From NCBI GenBank assembly GCA_047967505.1, contig CM106539.1: a DNA stretch of 64,000 nucleotides; one strand, written 5' to 3'. This DNA comes from Dipteris shenzhenensis. Its lineage: Eukaryota; Polypodiophyta; Polypodiopsida; Gleicheniales. Numbering within the stretch: the stretch's first letter is position 1; each line of letters begins with the position of its first letter. Below the pieces are notes generated by a model. The model searched no databases. It had not been told where the DNA came from and saw nothing but the letters and a program-made list of their open reading frames with translations. Positions 55,635 through 64,000 of the stretch are shown piece by piece. Position numbers and translations under genes: made by a program.

Positions 55635-57230
55635 CTATACATTGGGAGAAGGGCTATCAAAGTTCACTTTCAAAAGCATTGTGAATAAGTATGTGAGACG
55701 GCGAATCAAACTGTGAGTTTGGAGGACTGACATTTGACATGCAAGAGTGATAGTTTGAGCAGCTATTTTTATAGGCTGGCCAATACAATCAATTGTTATG
55801 TAAAGAGAAACTAAATCAACTATAGAGAGCAACTTAATATAACCAATTTTAGGCCTTGGTGCCACATATGGTTTTAAGAGAAAACCATTAAGCAGTTTCT
55901 CAAAGGCCATGCCATGCATACCAAAAACTTGGAATGCACCTTCACCTAGTACTTCTATTATCTAAAATGAACCACCATATTTTAGCTTCATCCTACTAGG
56001 TTAGGAACCCAATTTAGAATTGTACAACCAAATCACCTTTTTGAAAATTTTGAGCTTTATGCTTTTGTTCACCCATGCTTGTCTAGGTTTTAGAATTATG
56101 TCAAAGATCAAAGAACATTTTGTTTGAATCCAATTGTAAAAGGTTTTTCAAGTTTCTTTTTATCAAAGACTTTTTAGGCGATCGTTTAGGTTGTACAACA
56201 ATTTGAGAGTTGGAACAATGAATACCATTGGTACTACAACTGCAATCCCAGAGACTAACTTGAATGGCATCATACCTATGGTCACCTTGGATGGTGTTTT
56301 GATGCACATACTACAGAATGCAGTCTCTAAGCCCAGTCTATTCTATTTTCTACAACTTTTTTCTTTAGAATTTGGAGTAGAATGTTGTTAGAGCTTTTCG
56401 TCTATCCATTTTATAGTGGCTATTATGTTGTGGATTTATTATGTACATATGTGGAATGGTTAATTTGTATATTACTTCATTCACATTATATATTCCTTGA
56501 TAAAAAACTAGCTTTATTGGACATCCAAACTTGGTCATAATGTTTTGATACAAGAATTTATAGCATTGCTAGCTTTATTATCTCTTAGTGCTACTACACC
56601 CACTTTGTGCAATAATCTATAACAACTAATATATATCAAATTGTGTATATTTTGCAGGCGGTTTGATTGGTCCAAAAAGTTGTAATTCCTACCCTAAAAT
56701 GGTTCTAAAGGAAGTACCAGATGATGAGGTATTTGATCTAATTGAAATGCTGTACCATCCTTCTCACCTTGTAAAATTTATTTTGCAAAATTAAAAGAAT
56801 CTTTAAAAACTATGTGCCTCCATAACCTTCTTTTTACCTTTTTGGATTGTTGCTCCTCCTCGGCACCAATTGTGCTTTATTTTGGCTATTACCTTTTTTG
56901 ATTGTTGCTCCTCCTCAACGCCAATTGTGCTTTATTTTAGCTGTTTTAAACGATGGTCTACCTAAGATCAAAGTGTAGGCATTGGCACCTTCTTCAAGCC
57001 AAATAATGATAAAATTAATTGGATAAGTCAGATCTAAAACTATAATCAACAATCCTCGTATGATATCCAGTGGATGAACTCTTCTTTGATCTGCCATCTT
57101 CACCTAAAATGATGCAAGTTTTAATCGAGATAAATCACACTTTTTGTACAAAAATTTAGGTAGAATAATTACTAGTGAAAAATAGGTATAATATTTACAC
57201 TTGATCCATCATTGCGAAGAATGCCTTTCC
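55635..57230 (-). pseudogene. Gypsy fragment 3: protease joined to integrase
   Basis: On the minus strand 'NDGSSVNII' (about 57215) and 'EEGANAYTLILGRPSFKTAKIKHNW' (to 56915) are the active-site and C-terminal blocks of an aspartic protease. Integrase follows within about 200 bp: 'YILVVIDYCTKWV', 'MTKFGCPIKLVFYQGIYNVNEV' and 'PFKLVSGIAVVVPM' (about 56250), then a C-terminal 'EVLGEGAFQVFGMHG' (about 55960-55900). RT and RNase H are absent. Stops are frequent. It is a different Gypsy lineage from elements 1 and 2, judged by the sequence around 'KFGCP'. Confidence 0.75.
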
Positions 57231-58320
57231 TATGGCAAAACAACATTTGTTTGATTCGTGGATTTTAACAATTTTAATATTCGGCACCATTAATTTTGTA
57301 GTCAGTTGATTACAAAATGTTGGAACTAAATTCAAAATCTGATCTTATGTCATGTGCAACTGTGCTCTAAGCAATGCTTGAAAAATTTAAGTAGACAACC
57401 TCACAAATGTTGGACACTAAGTTTTTCATTCAAGTACATTCAATTTGATTTTGTCATGATAACTACTCTAGGTAGATCTAGTTTGATTTCTAAATTGATT
57501 GAAACCTTAGGACTTCTCAAATGTAGCCTGAGGAGAATTAGATGTCATTGTTTCTTACTTGCTTTGAATTTTTGAAATTTTAGCATGACTTTGGTTCTAA
57601 TCTAATGTCATCAATCAATTGGAGGATCTTTATCTTGACTTTGTTGAATTGTATCTTTGCCCTTTCGTTTAGTTATGCTTTCTTATTTTTCTCGTCTTTC
57701 CTTGATGTCACACCAAAGCATCATTCTTCTCTAGTTGCTATTCCACCAAGTCCCTGACCATCATTTATTTTTGTACCAGCTTCAGTACTTCTCAAATTTT
57801 TGTTTTGTCCTGTGTTTTGAAATTTGCTAGGAACTAGCATATTGCCAATCAAACAAAGCGGTGACTTCAGCTCAACCCACTACCACATGTTGCAACAAAA
57901 AGAAAATTAATTTCCATGTAATGACAAGTACATTTATGCCTAATTCAACACCTCCTATGCAAAATCCTAATGTAAAACCAGCAAAGCTCTTCAGAAGCCC
58001 AAAGATGATGTAGATAGCCACATTGGCCAATTCAAGACAAAATTGGCAAGCTAGTGGCTTTGATGTTTTCTATGTTGATGATGATGTGAAAAAGCAACAT
58101 TTGTTGCCACATTGGTTGGCTATGAGTTTGTTTACTCAATGTGAATTGCCCAATTTGCCCGTTACGATGCATTGAGATTATTTTTCTTGGGAAGGTTTTG
58201 AAAAGAAATTAAGGAATATGAAACAAGAAAATCCCTTAATAGAGGATAATGCCTAGAAATTCATAAATTTAAAGCAGAGGCTCACTTCATGTGGAGACCA
58301 ACTTAGAATTTTGTGTCAGA
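57231..58320. other. Unassigned; one long plus-strand frame with few stops
   Basis: Between about 57990 and 58330 one plus-strand frame runs about 110 codons with three stops: 'SGFDVFYVDDDVKKQHLLPHW', then 'FSWEGFEKKLRNMKQENPL'. I do not recognise it. It may be a decayed ORF of a captured gene or retroelement. The remaining sequence is AT-rich and featureless. Confidence 0.35.
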
Positions 58321-58489
58321 TTAGGATTTGGTTGAATACTCATTCTAAAATGCACTTACATAAGTATCTTCAAAGCTTGATGCTTGCAATTCACATTGTT
58401 GGTGTGCACATGGTCTCCTCTAGCAGCCTTGGCCATGTTCCGATTGAGCTTTTTCATCCATGCATTACAATCAACATATCTACATTCAG

Positions 58490-58960
58490 TTCAAATTTTG
58501 CTCCCGTTACATTTGTACAACTCTTCATATGCCAAAGAGTCATATTTAAGAATACGTATCCTAGTCATAGGCCAAGCACCCATTAAAAAAATGCAATCCC
58601 AATGTCCAAGTGACGGATATGCATCCATACAATGCATCCATGGCAACCACATACTTAATGGTAGTAATAAAAGAAGTGGTACCAGTTGCCTCATCCTAAT
58701 CTATGCCCTTCTCTGTGCATAGCCCTTTGCAACAAGATAGGCTTTATACATATCTATAGATCCATCTAATCTATGCTTCAACTTATATACCCACTTTTCT
58801 TTCTTTCCCACAAGCAAGTCTATCAATTCCCAAGTGTGGTTTTTTAATGGAGTCAATATCCACTTGCATAGCCTACATGTGATGCACATTGTCACAAATA
58901 ATTAGCTTCATTCAGTTTTAGCAAGACAATAGCCCAAGCTGAGTCACAATATGTGGCATC
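58490..58960 (-). pseudogene. Copia RT fragment
   Basis: 'LKNHTWELIDLLVGKKEKWVYKLK', then 'DGSIDMYKAYLVAKGYAQ' (58870-58705), is the RVT_2 N-terminus of Copia RT. Downstream 'TTIKYVVAMDALYG' and a degraded 'FLNG'-like block continue to about 58500. No other Copia domains are present nearby. It differs from the Copia remnant at 3081-14755. Confidence 0.8.
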
Positions 58961-60030
58961 CTCAACATTTGTAGTGTCATTACATGCGTGGCTAAGAGGT
59001 GTAGAGAGATTGCTCTCCTAGGGAGTACGGAGTAGCCAATGAGGGACTCTCGTAGCTTTTTGTACTACTAAACTTTCTTGTGCCCCCATCGCATCCTCAA
59101 TTTCTTGTTGAGGTATAGGACCAACCATCGGCTAAGGTGAGGCATCAATGACTTGTCAAACCCACCACAAATTTTGATTTTCAATAGGCACCTAAACCCC
59201 ACCATCAATAGAAATGGGTAGGGCATCAACTTTCAAATGTATCTACAGAACCCTAAATTTCATCAAAATAGCAATGTGCAGGTCCAATTTCTCTACAAGC
59301 TTTTTTGAGGCATCATCTTCCCTTGTATTGGTACTATGGCTCGAAGCTCTTCGGCCACTAGACTCTTCCTTGTTCTTCTTTGCAACCCTCTTTGGGTGTT
59401 GTTGGCCCTGCAAGGGTCCTTAGTGATGGATAGGCTAGACTTTTTGCTAATAAGGCCCATCCAAGTTCTTTGAGTTCATTTGGTCAACTTGACCAGTTTA
59501 AGTTTTGGTTTAGTGGTTGTTTAAGGCTTTCTAATCTACTCCTAATGTGTTGTTAGGGTCAAGTTTTTATCCTCTTGTGGAGGTTTTAAGTGATTTTGTC
59601 TTTTATTGGGTATTTCTCTCTAGAGATGGAGGCTCTCTTTGTCTCTTGTATGACATCACTCTTGCCAAAATAGCCATGTTTCCACTTTTGTTTAATGCCC
59701 CGTCCCACTTTTATTTAATGGTCCATCCAACACACACACACACCCTTTCACCTCTTTTCTATAGTCTCTTTCACTCATCTAGTAGGGCCAAAAATCTTAG
59801 GGAGGCTCAAAAGGAAACAAGATCATGATAAGATAGAAGGTGAGAGACAAGCAATATCATTCCTTTAGAGGATGTTTTCTTAAATAGGTAAGTACAAGAT
59901 CAACATCATCTTATTTCAATACTCATGTCATCAATCCATTGACGCAATCTACTCTACCAATCACATAATTTCTCTTAGTATCCTATGGCACCACATTTCT
60001 CAACACCCCCAAGCGACTTTACACTTAGAC
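58961..60030. other. Unassigned DNA
   Basis: There is no recognised gene. A short (CA)n run lies near 59728-59742. The sequence upstream of the Copia RT fragment may include decayed Copia sequence, but I cannot show it. Confidence 0.4.
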
Positions 60031-60049
60031 TTATAATGACATTCCAAAA

Positions 60050-60230
60050 GGCAGGGCCTTAGTGGGATCCCCACCTTGTTTATTTACGACGATTACCCAA
60101 ATTGGATCATGCCCACCACAAAGTCCATGGGTAAATCTACCACAAAATCCATGGAAATACTTTGCTATTTGTTCTCCGGTATTTCCAAAGGATGCAACAA
60201 TCCACCTCATCTCGGCCAAGTGCAAGATCT
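60050..60230 (-). pseudogene. Possible Gypsy integrase fragment
   Basis: Across two frames the minus strand gives 'MDFVV' phrases followed by 'GHDPIWVIV', resembling the start of the Gypsy integrase core ('MDFVVGLP...HDAIWVIVDRL'). It is under 200 bp and frameshifted, so it is weak. Confidence 0.4.
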
Positions 60231-62840
60231 TCATGACTTCAAGGGTCTTGAGAGTTGGATAGTTCACAATTGCAAAAACCTACGCAAATGCAAGTTGGTA
60301 GACTGTGCCGATGAGTGGATGTTCAAACCAAAAGCTTCTCACTATGTGCAGTACACAGTTTGCTCAGACTCATCAGCGCCATGATTGAGTGTTCAATGTT
60401 GATTTCAACCAAAGGTTTGCTCTTCTCCTGAAGCTCATCAGCAGCGTGACTGATTTGCTTGAGCCAAAGCAAAATTTCCGCAATGCCTACCCGTAGACGC
60501 ATCAGTGGGTGTTCAAGTTTTGCTCATGCTAAAAGAGTTTCAAGGAAGCATGTTGGCAGTTTTCTCTAAAGAAGGACCACTCAGTCAAGGAGAATCGGTC
60601 GACGCATGGCGAAGAATCCTTATCTCAAAACCCCATCAGATTTGCTATTTCTGAACGAAGCCATAGTCGCATGTGCGTCTCGATTCTGCAAAGCCTTAAA
60701 ACTTATCGATTCAAAGTCCCAATGCCTCTATACCAGCTCCTTCAGCCTTCATTATTCCTGTACACCAGGTCAGCCCACTACAACAACCTACAGCCACCCA
60801 AGCGCGCCGAACGTGATCAAAAATGCCAATTGGTTATAAAAGAAGTCCCCAGTCCTCTTCTGAATCCTCTCGATCTCCATTGAAGTGGTTCTAGAGGAAG
60901 AGATACCAAGGCATCGCTCCAGCTGCAACGTTACCTGTCATTCTTGTTCGCCTAGTTATTTCCTGTCAGCAGCCAATATCAAATTGAAGCGGACGAGCAG
61001 GAGTGAAGAGCAGTTCGACGTGATGCATCTAGAATCCTAGAAGAAGTCGCAACACCAAGAGGGTCAAGTTTGAACTTTCAGTTTTAATGCTTGTCTCAGG
61101 TGGTTGGACAAATTGAAAGTTCATAGGTGACAGTCACAGCCATTACTGCATACAAGCTTGTCGTAGGTCCTCATAGCATCTCCACAAAAACATCTTTTAC
61201 CTCGGAGCTGCCTAGTTTGAGCCCAGTCCCTTCTAGGAGTTGCTTCAAGGAGAGAAGATTTTGTTAATCACACGTATCCTCTCCTTAGAGATCTTAGAGT
61301 AGAAAAAGGATGGTGAAGAGAAAAGCAAAAATGCTTAAAAACACTCCTGTCTCCCTTTTTGTGCAAAACAAATTCAATAGTATGTCTTGCGGACATGGGA
61401 CCTTGGATAATTTGCAATGCAGCTACTCACTTTGAGCATGCTGTTAGTGCACAAGGGAAACTTCCACATATAGATATTCATTTGACTCCATGATACATGT
61501 TGTGTAGAAGAGTTAATTTTGGCTATTTAAACTTATCAACTTTGTTTCGACTTGTGCAAAATTTGTCTTTATCAGTTTCATTGAGAATGTCTCTGTGGCT
61601 CTAATACTCAGATACCCTCCCTCGCCTCTCAGCCCCTCTCTAGCCTCTGCCTCCCTCCACTCCTCCGCTCCCTCCTTCTCCCCACTCCTGCTTCTCCCCC
61701 TCCTCTTTCCTTCTCCCCACTCCTCCGCTCCTTGCTTTCTCCTTCCCACTCCTCTCTCCTCTCTTCTCCCATTCTTCCTCCTTGTATTGGGAGGGCTTCA
61801 TAGCCCCCCCTACCTATACTCCACCGCCCCCCTCTTCCTCTTATAGTGCGCGGCGCAGAAGTTTTAGAATTTTTAAGCTTCTTGAAAAAGCCACCGACAA
61901 TTACCATCACGCATCCCCTCCCCGCATTAATTAATCGCACATCTCCCTTAGGTTAATTGTGCATCTCCCACCCCCCTTCACACGTTAATTAATTAATAGG
62001 CCCCTTCTACCAACCGGGGGGGGCCCCTATTGGAGGATGATTTGAATGGCCTAAGAAAGAAGGCTATGTTGGACTGGGGAGAATCTACCAGGGATGCACT
62101 TGTTTCTTACATGATATGCAAAGATGATCAAATGTTGGTGGCTTTCAATTCACATCGAACAGTCTCTAAACTCTTCAACAATTGGCATGGCTTCCATGGG
62201 TAATCAATAAAAAATATCTAAAAAAGGAGCAAACATGCCTAAAACATGAACCTCACAAATGTCCAAGTTTCCTTGTTAGAACCACGAGATAGGAGTGGCG
62301 ACCTGTCACATAGGGCTTCTTCTACCTAATTAATTAACTCTCTTAAATTTCCATCCTTATAAGACCCTTTCATTTCTTTTGATATCATCAACTTATGTAC
62401 AATGAAGGTGAAAGATCAATACTCTACATGGTGGAATGTAGCTTAAGTAGGCTGAGGTGTGGCATTACCAAGTACATGATTGCAATCTCTGTCTCCACAA
62501 TGGCCGGCTATCTTTGCTTTGGGCCTCTCATGAAGCACGATACATTGTTGGATCCCTTCGTATCTCATTTCGAGGGAATTTTTCTTGAAATCATAGACCC
62601 GAAAAATAATCCTAGGGTAAACAAATGGCATGATTATCTCAACAAGCTCTCAAAAATATATGAAGATTTGTGTCTACACGATTGGCCTTGACATATCAAA
62701 GATCATATCCTTTTAAGGCTGACCTTCAAATCTATATAATTTGCACTATTTTCAAGGGTTCGTACGTGCTATCTAAGGCGATGGAGGTAGACATGCAAAG
62801 CAAATTATTTGTGTAAAGCAAAATTGGCACAATTGATTGA
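60231..62840. other. Unassigned DNA with a pyrimidine-rich tract
   Basis: The block 60390-61080 is GC-richer and resembles retrotransposon LTR or leader sequence in composition, but no second copy or boundary is visible in the window. A C/T-rich tract spans 61600-61850. Short repeats with 'ttaattaatt' lie near 61925-62000. Plus-strand frames near 62025-62200 and 62395-62691 are open but unrecognised. Confidence 0.4.
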
Positions 62841-62844
62841 GCCA

Positions 62845-63099
62845 TCAAGGATAGCTCTCCGTCGTGTCAACAAATGCGGTCAACTCATTAATGCAGAGAA
62901 CAAACAAATTTGGTGATTGAATATAACCTCGTTTAACCCTATGGTAGTGATGATCTCCTAAGCTCATCCTCCTATTGTACAAACAAGCCTTGACCAAGGA
63001 TAACTCAAATAGTCCCCCTAGTATTTGTAGCTCTTGAGGTCTCTTATTTAGGCAAACACAAGGAATGGTTTCAAGTATTTTGTTTAAATCCACAAGCAC
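62845..63099 (-). pseudogene. LINE-type reverse transcriptase fragment
   Basis: The 84-residue frame reads 'DLNKILETIPCVCLNKRPQELQ' and 'VKRGYIQSPNLFVLCINELTAFVD'. This matches the non-LTR RT spacing between the '(F)D..KAFDTIPR' block and 'V(K/R)QGCPLSPxLFxLYIxxL'. The Gly-Cys-Pro triplet is altered to Gly-Tyr-Ile. The YADD region should follow but is absent. The fragment is 5'- and 3'-truncated. Confidence 0.65.
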
Positions 63100-63100
63100 T

Positions 63101-64000
63101 TAATAAATAGTTTGGTGTTTTTACTTTATTGATGACCGATTTAGTGTAGAAAAGTGCTTGCAAAACATACTTTCTTGTTCGTTTGCTCTTTACATGTCTC
63201 TCCAATACACACCACAAACTATGCACTAGCCTTTGAATTTCATGGATCCCCTCACCTTGAGGATGGATATGAAAGATTGCGTTGAGGGTTGGTAGCTTTA
63301 ACTAAAATCTTGAACTGGAATAACTTAAACAAATCTAAGAAACTCACAAGTGATCGACAATGCCTTTCTATTGACTCCATTGATTAGCAAATGGCAACAC
63401 AAAGAGCCTAATATTTATTGTGGAAAACATGTGTATATGGAAAATAATAGTTCTCTAACATATGAGCCTAGCAATTGGGACAAGCATACCTAAAATAGAA
63501 AGCTAGCTTGTCTACAAAAGGCTTGATAAAGCCAAGGCAAAGAGAAACAATGATGACAACCCCTCCCACCGGACTACAAATGTAGAGGACTACAACAATG
63601 CATCATTGAAGGAGATAAACAAATAACGGAAGACTAGTATAGTTGTGCCCTCGTTACTAACATATAAATTATTTTATGATCACCAAGTCTCCTTGGGAAT
63701 ATATCCTTATGACACATGGCATCTCTCTTCTGAAAACCCATAAAAACGTGTGTAACTTATGCAAACAAAGGAGGAGAGATGCAAGGGAGAGCAAAGATGA
63801 AGCAATTACAGAATATTGTCAAGAAGTGGCCCCGCTGTACCTAGTTGTCAATTGTACATGAAGCAATCTATGATTGTCGTAGAGGTCTTGTGGCAAGGTT
63901 TCTTAGGTGATTTCCAATTCTCTTGTGAGTGATTGTCTTTAAGATAGACAAAGGGATGCCACCCTTCTTCTAAGACTTACCTAATAGAGCGATCTTAAGG
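63101..64000. other. Unassigned AT-rich DNA
   Basis: I see no gene, RNA or repeat that I can support. Confidence 0.45.

Noticed and set aside
61513-61940. Arg/Gly/Glu-rich minus-strand proteins
   Set aside because: They arise from a C/T-rich simple tract and have overlapping open frames on both strands with no conserved motif.

Overview
The window looks like repeat-dense intergenic DNA from a land plant nucleus. The reasons are interstitial TTTAGGG (plant-type telomere) repeats, plant-style CACTA/En-Spm, Copia, Gypsy and Helitron elements, GT-AG introns of about 80-100 bp, and long (CT)n tracts. A Penelope-like reverse transcriptase is also present. A seed-free plant such as a fern would fit the element mix, but that is an inference and not a call. 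I see no convincing host gene, tRNA, rRNA or CRISPR array. Nearly everything is mobile DNA in different states of decay, nested several layers deep.

Region 1 (1-14.76 kb): a decayed repeat tract and a possible solo LTR, then a minus-strand Copia element. The Copia integrase frame is cut by an 8,986-bp DNA transposon, called element A here (4438-13423). Element A has 28-bp terminal inverted repeats and a 6-bp CAGAGG target duplication, and removing it restores the Copia reading frame across the joint. It holds two convergent genes: a degraded plus-strand acidic ORF (4740-5295) and a minus-strand DDE-like transposase (11807-8890). Each gene is preceded by a cluster of perfect palindromes, TACCTCGATCGAGGTA. 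A 165/186-bp tandem array carrying telomere-like repeats lies between the genes.

Region 2 (14.76-29.8 kb): a second, 5'-truncated copy of the same transposase (element B, plus strand) is split by an 11,059-bp CACTA transposon (15483-26541; TIR CACTAC, TSD CAT). The CACTA carries a divergent pair of genes, a tnp2-type transposase (minus) and a tnpA/Transposase_24-type protein (plus). Copies of a CGTCGCTATATAGCGACG palindrome lie at both ends and between the genes. A 3-kb palindromic simple array sits inside the inferred 5' intron of the tnpA-type gene. Element B is followed by seven units of a 190-bp satellite.

Region 3 (31.0-39.5 kb): a plus-strand Gypsy element (5' LTR, PBS, RNase H, gag, protease, RT) is cut off by a Penelope-like RT pseudogene. 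Region 4 (39.5-46.9 kb): a minus-strand Helitron Rep-helicase pseudogene, followed by (CT)n-rich repeat DNA. Region 5 (48.24-54.17 kb): a structurally complete but internally deleted minus-strand Gypsy element of the same family. It has two 989-bp LTRs that differ at about two sites, a 5-bp TSD, and an RNase H domain upstream of gag. Region 6 (54.2-64 kb): Gypsy, Copia and LINE fragments in unassigned AT-rich DNA.

The most novel items are element A (possible new transposon family or architecture), the palindromic intron array in the CACTA, and the Gypsy family with RNase H placed 5' of gag. Superfamily names rest on motif recognition by eye; no searches were run.
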